From NCBI GenBank assembly GCA_015068055.1, contig SVLG01000039.1, positions 1 to 19,310 of the forward strand: a DNA stretch of 19,310 nucleotides, given 5' to 3'. Numbering within the stretch: the stretch's first letter is position 1; every line of letters begins with the position of its first letter. The stretch comes from Oscillospiraceae bacterium. GTDB taxonomy: Bacteria; Bacillota_A; Clostridia; Oscillospirales; Oscillospiraceae. The position numbers were made by a program, and so were the translations under genes. Positions 1 through 7,690 of the stretch are shown here, in pieces. A model generated the notes under the pieces. The model was given only the letters and a program-made list of their open reading frames with translations. It was not told where the DNA came from and did not search any database.

Positions 1-684
1 CTCCTGGGGCTCAGCGCTGGGTTCCGGCGTGGGCGTGGGGTCGGGTTCGGCCACCGCACCGGAGTAAGAGAACTTATAGGGGCCGGTACCCGCCGGGGCA
101 TTGGAGAGAATGGAACCCTGCTTGATCACAGGAATGGTCAGGCGGTAGGGCAGGCCCGTGTCGGCATATTTGGTGGAAATACAAAGCTCCGAATCCGAAT
201 AGGCGCTGACACCCTGCACGCTGCTGAGACGGCTGATGTAATAGTCGGAATACATCATGGCACGCTGCAGGGAATAGCCCACGTCATAGGCGGTGAGGGT
301 GGAGCCGTCGTGCATAGGAATGCCCGATTTGATGCGGATGGTAAAGAAGTTGCCCTCCTCGTTGCACTCCCAGCTCTCCACCAGCCGACTCGAGAGGTTA
401 TAATTGACATCCACCTCAAAAAGGTTGTCGTAAACCAGCCCGGCCACCAGAAGGTTGGCGGAACTTTTGGTGCGCAGGGGGTTGAGGCTTTCATCAAAGT
501 CGGCGGAGAGGGAGAATACATCATCCGCCGCCGGTCCCGCCGTCAGCGTCTTGCCGGAGACGGTGTCTGCCAGCTCGATAACCACCTGTTCTTCTTCCGC
601 TTCCTCTTCCTTGCCGCAGGCCGCCAGCGGCAGCAGCAGGGTAAAGACAAGCAGGAGGGAAATATATTTTATGTATCGTTTCAT
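1..684 (-). CDS. Family 5 extracellular solute-binding lipoprotein, N-terminal part (runs off window start)
   Basis: Peptide/oligopeptide-type ABC transporter binding protein (SBP_bac_5 fold), expected outside the cell on a lipid anchor. The first 228 residues are visible. The N-terminus is KRYIKY followed by a hydrophobic stretch and the lipobox LAAC, so Cys23 should be lipidated, followed by a Glu-rich spacer. Family-like segments follow: SLNPLR near residue 70, LVYDNLFEVD, then DGSTLTAYDVGYSLQRAM and GTGPYKF. Oddly, GTGPYKF is followed by a Pro/Thr/Glu stretch (DPTPTPEPSAEP) reaching the window edge, where the family normally continues the domain. The start ATG has GAGGA upstream and lies 9 bases after the pgeF stop, so it is the third gene of the secA operon. 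No permease genes are visible, so the substrate is unknown. Family assignment is secure; substrate is not. Confidence 0.85.
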   Translation of the reverse strand, partial: MKRYIKYISLLLVFTLLLPLAACGKEEEAEEEQVVIELADTVSGKTLTAGPAADDVFSLSADFDESLNPLRTKSSANLLVAGLVYDNLFEVDVNYNLSSRLVESWECNEEGNFFTIRIKSGIPMHDGSTLTAYDVGYSLQRAMMYSDYYISRLSSVQGVSAYSDSELCISTKYADTGLPYRLTIPVIKQGSILSNAPAGTGPYKFSYSGAVAEPDPTPTPEPSAEPQE

Positions 685-693
685 AGTCTGTCC

Positions 694-1494
694 TCAGAGC
701 ATGATGATGGAAGCCTGGGTACCCCGGACACCCTTGTGGCCCCGGTGGGACCAGTATCGGTCTGTCTCACACATGGTGCAGTCGGGCAGAGTGTCGATGT
801 TCTCCGGAAGAAGGCCCAACTGCAGAAGGCGGCGGCGGTTGGCTTCCTTGAGATCCACCATAAACTTCCCCGGCACGCCGTTCTCCGGCCAAAAGGTCCC
901 GTCGGCATCGCCGCCCAGCAGCGCCGTCATGGCCTCGGGCACCTCCGGTCCGGTTTCAAAGCAGCAGCCGGAAATTCCCGGACCCAGCGCCGCGCAGATA
1001 CGATCGGCCCTGGCCCCTTTTTCCAGCATAGCCCGGACGCCGGCCCCGGCCATATCCTTTGCGGTGCCCTTCCAGCCGCAGTGGAGGGCGGCGATCACCC
1101 CCGCCGTCTCATCGCAGAGCAGCACCGGCAGGCAGTCTGCCCCGAACACCACCAGCGGCACGCCGCGTTCCGTGGTGCAGAGCCCGTCGCAGTCCACGGG
1201 CAGCTTGTCCAGCGGCGGCAGAACCATCTCCTCCGCGCCCACATGGCGCACGATGTCGCTGTGGATCTGCCGGGTAAGGCAGAGCCCCTCGGGCAGTTCG
1301 GCCCCCCGGCAGAGAGTCTGCCAGAGTTCCCGGACGCGCTGCTGGCTTTCCGGCTGCAGCCACTCCGGGTCATACACGGAGGAGTAAGGGCGGTCACCCA
1401 CGCCGCCGAGCTTTTCGGTAAAGAGATGCTTTACGCCGATCTTATCCGAAGCGCTCCAGCGGATGCCTTTGTATTCGTGTCTGGTAAATGCCAT
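694..1494 (-). CDS. pgeF: Peptidoglycan editing factor PgeF / multicopper-polyphenol-oxidase-like (laccase domain, YfiH/YlmD family)
   Basis: A 266-residue protein, the normal length of the DUF152/Cu-oxidase_4 family. In E. coli the member YfiH/PgeF prevents mis-incorporation of L-Ser in peptidoglycan precursors; other members act on purine nucleosides. The three conserved metal-site residues are visible: His78 in TRQIHSD, Cys121 in GADCLPVLL and His138 in HCGWKG. The glycine-rich GPGISGCCFE and the terminal YWSHR motif are also present. The start lies 4 bases after the secA stop and the stop is 9 bases before the binding-protein start, so the three genes should be co-transcribed. Family identity is strong; the exact substrate in this organism is inferred. 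Confidence 0.9.
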   Translation of the reverse strand: MAFTRHEYKGIRWSASDKIGVKHLFTEKLGGVGDRPYSSVYDPEWLQPESQQRVRELWQTLCRGAELPEGLCLTRQIHSDIVRHVGAEEMVLPPLDKLPVDCDGLCTTERGVPLVVFGADCLPVLLCDETAGVIAALHCGWKGTAKDMAGAGVRAMLEKGARADRICAALGPGISGCCFETGPEVPEAMTALLGGDADGTFWPENGVPGKFMVDLKEANRRRLLQLGLLPENIDTLPDCTMCETDRYWSHRGHKGVRGTQASIIML

Positions 1495-1498
1495 ATTA

Positions 1499-4249
1499 TC
1501 ACTCGTTTCGTCCGCAGCAGTCCTTATACTTCATGGGCAGGCCGTTGGGCCGGAGCTTGCCGCAGGGGCAGGGCTCGTTGCGGCCGGGCTTTTTCACCCG
1601 CTTGGCCGGGGCTCGGCGCAGGGTGCCGTCGCCGCCTGCGGAAGCGGCAGCGTTTTTGGACACGCTCTTGCGTTCCACGCCCTCGTTCTTTCTCACCTGG
1701 GCGGTGTAAATACGCCGCACCACCTCGCCGCGGATGCCGTCGATCATCTGCTCGAACATCTCAAAGCCCTCCTGCTTATAGGCGTCAATGGGCTTGATGT
1801 TGCCGTAACCCCGGAGCCCGATGCCCAGCCGGAGGTCGCTCATGCCGTCGATATGGTCCATCCAGTATTCGTCCACCACACGCAGCAGCACCACGCGCTC
1901 CAGTTCGCGCATGAGAGGCATGCCGTCGGGCAGGAGTCCAAAGGCGGCCTCACGTCGGGCATAGACCCGCTCCGCGATGGCGGTCAGCTGTTCTTTCAGC
2001 TCTGTCACGCTGAGACCGGGAGTGTAACGAATCTCGCCCCGGCGCAGGAAAATCTTATAGAGGGGAGCAAGCCGTTCTTCCAGTTCCTCCGCGCTCTCCA
2101 CATCGCTGACACCGGCAGCGGCGGCAATGACCTCCGCCGTCATGGAACGGATACTCTCCCGGACATCCTCGCCGTCCAGCACCTTGCGCCGCTCCCCGTA
2201 GATGATGCCGCGCTGCTGGTTCATAACGTCGTCAAATTCCAGCGTACTCTTACGGGCCTGGAAATGACGGCTTTCCACGGTTTTCTGGGCCTGCTCGATG
2301 GCACCGGTGAGCATCTTATGCTCAATGGGCATATCATCCTCAAGGCCCAGGGTATCCATCATGCTCATGACGCGCTCGCTGCCGTAGAGACGCATCACAT
2401 CGTCAGTAAGCGCCAGATAGAAGCGGCTCTCGCCCGCGTCGCCCTGACGGCCGGAGCGGCCGCGGAGCTGATTATCGATACGGCGGGAGTCGTGGCGCTC
2501 AGTACCCAGGATGAAAAGACCACCGACCTCCCGGACCCGGGCCGCTTCCTCGTCGGTGACGGCCTTATGAGCGGCGAGGCGGCTGCGGTAGAGTTCCCGG
2601 GCCGCCAGAATGTTCTCGTCCGCCGTCTCGGCATAGCCGGTGGCGGCGCTGATGCACTCGTCGTCAAAGCCGGCCTTGCGAAGGTCTGCCTTGGCCATAA
2701 ACTCCGCGTTGCCGCCCAGCATGATGTCGGTGCCTCGACCGGCCATGTTGGTGGCGATGGTGACGGCGCCGAACTTGCCCGCCTGGGCCACAATCTCGGC
2801 TTCCTTCTCGTGGTATTTGGCGTTCAGCACATTATGCGGCACACCCCGCTTTTTGAGAAGGGCAGAGAGATACTCACTCTTTTCGATGGAGACAGTGCCC
2901 ACCAACACAGGCTGGCCCTTTTTGTGGCACTCCACGATCTGATCGAGGATGGCCCGGTTCTTGCCCAGCTCGTTTTTATACACCACGTCGTTCCAGTCCT
3001 TACGGATGACGGGACGGTTGGTGGGGATCTCCACGATGTCCAGATTGTAGATGGCGCCAAACTCCTCTTCCTCGGTAAGGGCGGTGCCGGTCATGCCGGA
3101 GAGTTTTTCGTAGAGACGGAAAAAGTTCTGGAAGGTGATGGTGGCCAGGGTGCGGTTTTCCTTCTGCACGTCCACCCGTTCCTTGGCCTCGATGGCCTGA
3201 TGAAGGCCCTCACTGTAGCGGCGGCCCAGCATCAGTCGGCCGGTGTACTCATCGACGATGATGATCTCGCCGTCCTTCACCACATAATCGATGTCGCGCT
3301 TCATCACACCGTGAGCCTTCAGCGCCTGATTGATGTGGTGGGAAAGGGTGGCGTTTTCCAGATCGGCCAGGTTTTCTATGCCGAAGAACTGCTCCGCCTT
3401 CTGCACGCCGCGGGCGGTGAGGGTGGCACTGCGGGCCTTCTCGTCCACAATGTAGTCGGCATCGATATTCTCGTCTTCCTCCTCCTTCTCGTCCACACTG
3501 GCCACGGTAAGGCGCTTGAAGCGGGAAACAAGGTCGTTGGTACGGCGGTAAAGGTCCGTGGACTCCGCGCCCTGACCGGAGATGATGAGGGGGGTGCGGG
3601 CCTCGTCGATGAGGATGGAGTCCACCTCGTCCACGATGGCAAAGACATGGCCCCGCTGCACCATTTCCTCTTTGTAGAGGGCCATATTGTCACGGAGATA
3701 GTCAAAGCCCATCTCGTTGTTGGTGCCGTAAGTAATGTCCGCGGCATAGGCGGCACGGCGCTCGGCGGAAGTGAGGCCGTGGACAATGAGCCCCACGCTG
3801 AGGCCCATGAAGCGGTGGACCTTGCCCATCCACTCGCTGTCACGCTTGGCCAAATAATCGTTGACGGTGACCACATGGACGCCCCGGCCGGTGAGAGCAT
3901 TGAGGTAAGCGGGCAGCACGGCCACCAGCGTCTTACCCTCGCCGGTCTTCATCTCGGCGATGCGGCCCTGATGCAGCACGATGCCGCCGATGAGCTGCAC
4001 CCGGAAGGGTTTCATGCCCAGAACACGCCAGCTGGCCTCCCGCACGGCGGCAAAGGCTTCGGGCAGGAGCTCGTCCAGTGTCTCGCCCTGCTGATAACGC
4101 GCTTTGAACTCGGCGGTCTTTGCCTGCAGTGCCTCGTCGCTGAGAGCGGCGTATTCCCCTGCCAGTGCCTCGATTTCGTCCGCCAAAGGCTGTATCTTTT
4201 TGACCTCCCGCTCACTGCGGGTGCCGAACATTTTGGTTAAAAGTCCCAT
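1499..4249 (-). CDS. secA: Preprotein translocase ATPase SecA
   Basis: The ATP-driven motor that pushes unfolded secretory proteins through SecYEG at the inner face of the membrane. 916 residues, complete. The Walker A-type EMKTGEGKT is at about 99-107, [13 protein letters not shown] (DEAD-like Walker B) at 207-219, and the second nucleotide fold carries [13 protein letters not shown] and [10 protein letters not shown]. The C-terminus ends in a SEC-C zinc motif with Cys894, Cys896, Cys911 and Cys912. The spacing between the two Cys pairs is 14 residues rather than the usual 8, because of an inserted Pro/Gly segment. The start ATG follows AGCAGG at 5 bases. It heads an operon with pgeF and a lipoprotein. 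The long opposite-strand frame over this gene is a shadow. Confidence 0.98.
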   Translation of the reverse strand: MGLLTKMFGTRSEREVKKIQPLADEIEALAGEYAALSDEALQAKTAEFKARYQQGETLDELLPEAFAAVREASWRVLGMKPFRVQLIGGIVLHQGRIAEMKTGEGKTLVAVLPAYLNALTGRGVHVVTVNDYLAKRDSEWMGKVHRFMGLSVGLIVHGLTSAERRAAYAADITYGTNNEMGFDYLRDNMALYKEEMVQRGHVFAIVDEVDSILIDEARTPLIISGQGAESTDLYRRTNDLVSRFKRLTVASVDEKEEEDENIDADYIVDEKARSATLTARGVQKAEQFFGIENLADLENATLSHHINQALKAHGVMKRDIDYVVKDGEIIIVDEYTGRLMLGRRYSEGLHQAIEAKERVDVQKENRTLATITFQNFFRLYEKLSGMTGTALTEEEEFGAIYNLDIVEIPTNRPVIRKDWNDVVYKNELGKNRAILDQIVECHKKGQPVLVGTVSIEKSEYLSALLKKRGVPHNVLNAKYHEKEAEIVAQAGKFGAVTIATNMAGRGTDIMLGGNAEFMAKADLRKAGFDDECISAATGYAETADENILAARELYRSRLAAHKAVTDEEAARVREVGGLFILGTERHDSRRIDNQLRGRSGRQGDAGESRFYLALTDDVMRLYGSERVMSMMDTLGLEDDMPIEHKMLTGAIEQAQKTVESRHFQARKSTLEFDDVMNQQRGIIYGERRKVLDGEDVRESIRSMTAEVIAAAAGVSDVESAEELEERLAPLYKIFLRRGEIRYTPGLSVTELKEQLTAIAERVYARREAAFGLLPDGMPLMRELERVVLLRVVDEYWMDHIDGMSDLRLGIGLRGYGNIKPIDAYKQEGFEMFEQMIDGIRGEVVRRIYTAQVRKNEGVERKSVSKNAAASAGGDGTLRRAPAKRVKKPGRNEPCPCGKLRPNGLPMKYKDCCGRNE

Positions 4250-4294
4250 GGTAACCTGCTTGCCTTTCTCATGGTGATAATATGCGTATGATAC

Positions 4295-4308
4295 ATTATA
4301 GCATTATA
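4295..4308 (-). promoter_or_regulatory. Probable secA promoter region, two overlapping-phase TATAAT boxes
   Basis: On the minus strand two perfect TATAAT hexamers lie two bases apart (plus-strand ATTATA at 4295-4300 and 4303-4308), 46-59 bases upstream of the secA start. No good -35 hexamer is seen at 17 bases for either, so the exact promoter is uncertain. The rest of 4250-4420 holds only this and the divergent acyltransferase promoter. Confidence 0.5.
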
Positions 4309-4354
4309 TCATGACCGCCAGCAGAAAAAAAGAGAAAAATAACGGATTTGTCAT

Positions 4355-4383
4355 TTGAAGAACGGCGAAAACTGTAATATAAT
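4355..4383 (+). promoter_or_regulatory. Sigma-A promoter of the acyltransferase operon
   Basis: TTGAAG at 4355-4360, a 17-base spacer, and TATAAT at 4378-4383. It sits 38 bases before the chosen ATG. Its position overlaps an alternative in-frame TTG start, which argues against that start. Confidence 0.8.
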
Positions 4384-4420
4384 AAATGGGTTGAAGCAAC
4401 ACTGTCTGCAGGAGGTCTTT

Positions 4421-5581
4421 ATGGAAGCTCACAAAAGACATGTCATTGTCTGGAAAATTCTTCGCCCCGTGGCCGCCTTGCTTTGGCGTGTCCTCTATAA
4501 CTTCCATGCCGAGGAGGTTGAGGTAAAGGGCCCCATCCTGTTCTTTGCCAACCACGTCACGGATGTTGACCCCGTGATGGCCGCCTGCAGTTTCAAGGAA
4601 CATATCTACTTTGTGGCCAGTGAGCATCTGATGCGCGGCCGTTTCGGTCCGCTGGTAACCTGGCTGCAGGCCCCCATCCCCCGGCAGAAGGGCGGCAGCG
4701 CCGCCGACACCGTCATGTCCACCCTGCGCCATATCAAGAAAGGCTACAGCGTGGGCATTTTCCCCGAGGGCAACCGCTGCTGGGACGGCGTCACCGCCTC
4801 CTTCCCCTCCGCCACTGCCAAAATGGCCCGCACCGCTGCGGCCTCCGGTGCTTCTCTGGTTACCTACCGCTTTGAAGGCGGCTACTTCGCCAGCCCCCGC
4901 TGGTCCGGCTTTTCCATCCGCCGGGGCAAAATGACCGGCCACGCCGTGGGCATCTACTCCCCCGAGCAGCTCCGGGCCATGAAGCCCGCCGAAATCGAGG
5001 CCATTTTGAAGCGCGATCTTTACGAGGACGCCTACGCCAGGCAGCGCGAAAACCCCATCGTCTTTAAGGGCCGCCATCTGGCCGAGGGTATGGAAACCCT
5101 TTTCTTCCTCTGCCCCAACTGCGGCAAGGTGCACACCCTCATCAGCAAGGGCGACCGCGTCTCCTGCACGGCCTGTGATTTTTCCATCCGCTACCTGCCC
5201 ACCGGTTTCATGGAGGGCGCAAAATGGGATAATCTCCGGGACTGGAACCTCTGGCAGCAGAGCGAAATCCGCCGCATGTGCGACGAAGCCGAAGATACCC
5301 CCATCTTTACCGACAGCGACATGGAATGTCTCCGGGTGGAGAGCGGCCGCCAGAGCAGTCCGGTGGGGCAGGGCGGCATGGCTCTCTACCGGGACCGGCT
5401 GGAGCTGCCCGGCGTGACGCTGCCTCTCAGCGAGATCCGCGGCATATCTCTCCGCGGTGCCCAGGACATCTTCTTCGGTACACAGGAGAACACCTATCAG
5501 CTCCGCTGCACCGCGCGGCGCTGCACCGTCCGCTATCTCACCGCCATCTCTTATATGAACAACGCAGAATACGGCGTATAA
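4421..5581 (+). CDS. PlsC-like lysophospholipid acyltransferase with C-terminal zinc ribbon
   Basis: A 386-residue protein. The first ~190 residues are a glycerolipid acyltransferase domain (1-acyl-sn-glycerol-3-phosphate acyltransferase family) with the catalytic NHVTDVD (His45-x4-Asp50) and the FPEG phosphate-binding motif at 114-117. It would acylate a lysophospholipid-type acceptor at the membrane, but the true substrate is not shown. Unlike the usual ~200-250-residue enzymes, it continues with a CPNCG...CTAC zinc ribbon (Cys231, 234, 249, 252) and a final ~120 residues of unrecognised fold. The ATG is chosen because GGAGG lies at 4411-4415 and a promoter lies just upstream. It heads an operon with DUF1846 (18-base gap). 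Domain call is firm; specificity is open. Confidence 0.88.
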   Translation: MEAHKRHVIVWKILRPVAALLWRVLYNFHAEEVEVKGPILFFANHVTDVDPVMAACSFKEHIYFVASEHLMRGRFGPLVTWLQAPIPRQKGGSAADTVMSTLRHIKKGYSVGIFPEGNRCWDGVTASFPSATAKMARTAAASGASLVTYRFEGGYFASPRWSGFSIRRGKMTGHAVGIYSPEQLRAMKPAEIEAILKRDLYEDAYARQRENPIVFKGRHLAEGMETLFFLCPNCGKVHTLISKGDRVSCTACDFSIRYLPTGFMEGAKWDNLRDWNLWQQSEIRRMCDEAEDTPIFTDSDMECLRVESGRQSSPVGQGGMALYRDRLELPGVTLPLSEIRGISLRGAQDIFFGTQENTYQLRCTARRCTVRYLTAISYMNNAEYGV

Positions 5582-5599
5582 ACCGTGGGAGAAAGAAAC

Positions 5600-7081
5600 A
5601 TGAAGATCGGTTTTGACAACGACAAATACGTACAGCTCCAGACCCAGAGCATCCGGCAGCGCATCGACCACTTCGGCGGCAAGCTATATCTAGAATTTGG
5701 CGGCAAACTCTTTGACGACTATCACGCCTCCCGGGTCCTGCCCGGCTTCCAGCCCGACAGCAAAATCCGTATGCTCATGGAGCTGAAGGACGAAGCCGAG
5801 GTCATCGTGGCCATCTCTGCCGATGCCATCGAGCAAAACAAGCGCCGGGGCGACCTCGGCATCACCTACGACATGGAGGCACTGCGCCTCATCGACGCTT
5901 TCCGGGCCTGCGGGCTGACGGTGGGCGGCGTGTGCATCACCCAGTGCCGGGGTCAGGAAGCCGCCAGGAAGTTCCATAAGCGGCTGGAGTCTCTCAATCT
6001 CCCGGTTTACCGGCTCTATTACATCCCCGACTACCCCGCCAACCTTCCCCTGATTGTCAGCGAAGACGGCTTTGGTAAAAACGACTTCATCGAGACGAAG
6101 CGCCCTCTGGTGGTAATCACCGCCCCCGGCCCCGGCAGCGGCAAGATGGCCGCCTGCCTCTCCCAGCTCTATCACCATCACGCCCGGGGCGAAAAGGCCG
6201 GTTACGCCAAGTTTGAGACCTTCCCGGTCTGGAATTTGCCGCTGAAACACCCGGTGAACCTGGCCTATGAGGCCGCCACCGCCGATCTCAACGACGTGAA
6301 TATGCTGGACCCCTACCATCTGGAGGCTTACGGCATCAAAGCCGTGAACTATAACCGCGACGTAGAGATCTACCCGGTACTCAGCGCCATGATGGAGCGC
6401 ATCCTCGGCGAAAACCCCTACAAAAGCCCCACGGACATGGGTGTGAACATGGTGGGCCACTGCCTCTCGGACGACGCCGCCTGTCAGGAGGCCTCCCGGC
6501 AGGAGGTCATCCGCCGCTGGTTCAACACCAGCTGTGAGCGGCGCAAGGGCATGGCCGAGCAAAGCACCGTCTATAAGCTGGAAATGCTCATGAACCAGCT
6601 GGGCATCACTCCGGAGGATCGCCCCTGTGTCATTCCCGCCCGGCAAAAGAGCGAGGTCAACGGCAAACCCGGTTTTGCCATGGAGCTGCCCGACGGCCGC
6701 ATCGTCACCGGCAAGACCAGTTCTCTGCTTGGCGCCTGCTCTGCCTGTATGCTCAACGCCCTCAAGACTCTGGCCGGCATTGATGATGACGTGATGCTCC
6801 TCTCCCCCGAAATCATCCGTCCCCTGCAGCACCTGAAGGTGGAGCACATGGGTAACTCCAACCCCCGGCTCCACGTGGACGAAGCGCTGATTGCTCTCTC
6901 CGTCTGCGCCGTCACCGATCCCACGGCCGCCGCCGCCATGGAGGCTCTGCCCCTCCTCAAGGGTACCGAGGCTCACTGTACCGTCATCCTCTCCCGGGTG
7001 GATGAGAATGTCCTCAGCAAGCTGGGCATCAATCTCAGCTGCGACCCCACCTACGAATCTCACAAGCTTTATCACGCCTGA
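5600..7081 (+). CDS. DUF1846 / UPF0371 family protein
   Basis: A 493-residue protein of the conserved UPF0371 (DUF1846) family, normal length for the family. It has a glycine-rich APGPGSGK loop at 175-182, then SQLYHHHARGEKAGYAKFET and the TADLNDVNMLDPYHLEAYG-type segment that mark this family. The biochemical function is not established to my knowledge; the loop resembles a nucleotide-binding P-loop, which is only a resemblance. Start chosen at the ATG with GGGAGAAAG upstream, rather than the GTG 15 bases earlier. It follows the acyltransferase by 18 bases and precedes the next small gene by 18 bases, so the three form one operon. Confidence 0.88.
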   Translation: MKIGFDNDKYVQLQTQSIRQRIDHFGGKLYLEFGGKLFDDYHASRVLPGFQPDSKIRMLMELKDEAEVIVAISADAIEQNKRRGDLGITYDMEALRLIDAFRACGLTVGGVCITQCRGQEAARKFHKRLESLNLPVYRLYYIPDYPANLPLIVSEDGFGKNDFIETKRPLVVITAPGPGSGKMAACLSQLYHHHARGEKAGYAKFETFPVWNLPLKHPVNLAYEAATADLNDVNMLDPYHLEAYGIKAVNYNRDVEIYPVLSAMMERILGENPYKSPTDMGVNMVGHCLSDDAACQEASRQEVIRRWFNTSCERRKGMAEQSTVYKLEMLMNQLGITPEDRPCVIPARQKSEVNGKPGFAMELPDGRIVTGKTSSLLGACSACMLNALKTLAGIDDDVMLLSPEIIRPLQHLKVEHMGNSNPRLHVDEALIALSVCAVTDPTAAAAMEALPLLKGTEAHCTVILSRVDENVLSKLGINLSCDPTYESHKLYHA

Positions 7082-7099
7082 TCGTAAGGAGGCCGGGCC

Positions 7100-7342
7100 A
7101 TGAAGCCAGTCTATTGCAACAACTCCACCGTCAACCTCAACCCCAAAACCGGCGAGGTCTCCATGTCTTTCTCCCATATCTACACCGACCACAATCTCTC
7201 CGTCTCCGGGGGCGGACTCACCGATGTCTCCGCCAAGCTGGTGGAGGAGGAAGCCCATGTGATCATGAGCCGGGAGGCCTTTATCGGCCTCAAGCGGGTC
7301 ATGGACAATATCTGGGAGAAGATGCAGGAAAGCCGCGAGTAA
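7100..7342 (+). CDS. Small protein of unknown function, last gene of the acyltransferase-DUF1846 operon
   Basis: An 80-residue soluble protein that I do not recognise. No signal peptide or membrane segment is visible. The N-terminal half is polar and Asn/Thr/Ser-rich (starting MKPVYCNNSTVNLNPKTGEV), suggestive of beta strands; the last ~30 residues (from EEEAHVIMSREAFIGLKRVM) look helical. A strong AAGGAGG at 7086-7092 lies 7 bases before the ATG, and codon use matches the neighbours, so it is very likely translated. The tRNA-Gly promoter begins just 6 bases after its stop. Confidence 0.8.
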   Translation: MKPVYCNNSTVNLNPKTGEVSMSFSHIYTDHNLSVSGGGLTDVSAKLVEEEAHVIMSREAFIGLKRVMDNIWEKMQESRE

Positions 7343-7348
7343 AAAACC

Positions 7349-7377
7349 TTGACACTTTCGCCGCCCGGTGATACAAT
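7349..7377 (+). promoter_or_regulatory. Promoter of tRNA-Gly
   Basis: Perfect TTGACA at 7349-7354, 17-base spacer, TACAAT at 7372-7377; the tRNA begins at 7389. A small inverted repeat CCCGGT (7364-7369) / ACCGGG (7379-7384) brackets the -10 box. Confidence 0.85.
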
Positions 7378-7388
7378 TACCGGGCCAT

Positions 7389-7462
7389 GCGGGTGTAATT
7401 CAATGGTAGAATACCAGCCTTCCAAGCTGGGTACGTGGGTTCGATTCCCATCACCCGCTCCA
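7389..7462 (+). tRNA. tRNA-Gly (anticodon TCC)
   Basis: A full cloverleaf: acceptor GCGGGTG pairs with CACCCGC, D arm ATTC/GAAT, anticodon stem CCAGC/GCTGG with loop CTTCCAA (anticodon TCC, reads GGA), and T loop TTCGATT. The discriminator T is followed by an encoded CCA. It has its own promoter upstream and a hairpin terminator starting at the final A. Confidence 0.97.
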
Positions 7463-7466
7463 AAAA
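7440..7466 (+). repeat. 27-base direct repeat, copy 1 (3' end of tRNA-Gly)
   Basis: Identical over 27 bases to 7583-7609. This copy is the T loop to CCA of the functional tRNA plus the first A residues of the terminator. Confidence 0.95.
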
Positions 7467-7501
7467 TATCCGGTCCCCTTTCGGGGGGCCGGATATTTTT
7501 C
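7462..7501 (+). terminator. Rho-independent terminator of tRNA-Gly
   Basis: A 17-base stem (7462-7478 with 7484-7500, one T-G wobble) with loop TTTCG; the 3' arm ends in TATTTTT. It starts inside the CCA tail. Confidence 0.9.
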
Positions 7502-7582
7502 GTGGCGTATGATAGGCGCGAGAAACCACCCGCGTATGCGGTGTGGGCGCTGGGAGCGCAGCGACCGAGTGCCCTTGGGGTA

Positions 7583-7609
7583 TTCGATTCCCATCACCCG
7601 CTCCAAAAA
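7583..7609 (+). repeat. 27-base direct repeat, copy 2 (duplicated tRNA-Gly 3' end, tRNA remnant)
   Basis: Exact copy of the tRNA-Gly T loop, acceptor 3' strand, CCA and following A run, offset by 143 bases from the functional copy. There is no matching 5' acceptor or anticodon arm, so it is not a working tRNA. Like the first copy it leads straight into a strong hairpin terminator. The ~80 bases between (7502-7582) hold no gene that I can support. The layout resembles an attachment-site duplication or a tRNA-end repeat family. Confidence 0.9.
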
Positions 7610-7640
7610 GCTCCTGCCCCCTTGGGGGCGGGAGCTTTTT
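7605..7640 (+). terminator. Second terminator-like hairpin after the tRNA remnant
   Basis: A 17-base stem (7605-7621 with 7624-7640, one wobble) with a TT loop and a terminal TTTTT. Its sequence differs from the first terminator although the layout relative to the tRNA end is the same. Confidence 0.85.
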
Positions 7641-7652
7641 CGCGTGGATGAT

Positions 7653-7688
7653 AAGACATCCCCTGCCGGTATCGGCAGGGGATGTCTT
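7653..7688 (-). terminator. Hairpin at the end of the thrC-thrB operon
   Basis: A perfect 16-base inverted repeat (7653-7668 and 7673-7688) with a 4-base loop, directly after the thrB stop. The U tract on the minus strand is weak, so it may act with the opposite hairpins as a two-way barrier. Confidence 0.75.
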
Positions 7689-7690
7689 AC

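Noticed and set aside
1463..4240. A 925-codon plus-strand open frame opposite secA
   Set aside because: It mirrors secA codons in a GC-rich genome, gives a His/Gly/Val/Ala-biased translation with no family signature, and has no ribosome site. secA itself is certain.
4355..4420. TTG start for the acyltransferase
   Set aside because: The TTG is the -35 box of the promoter; the ATG at 4421 has a GGAGG site.
7583..7609. A second tRNA gene
   Set aside because: Only the T loop to CCA part is present; no anticodon arm or 5' acceptor strand matches.
7349..7651. Open frames running through tRNA-Gly and its repeat
   Set aside because: They overlap the tRNA, its terminator and the repeat, with no ribosome site.
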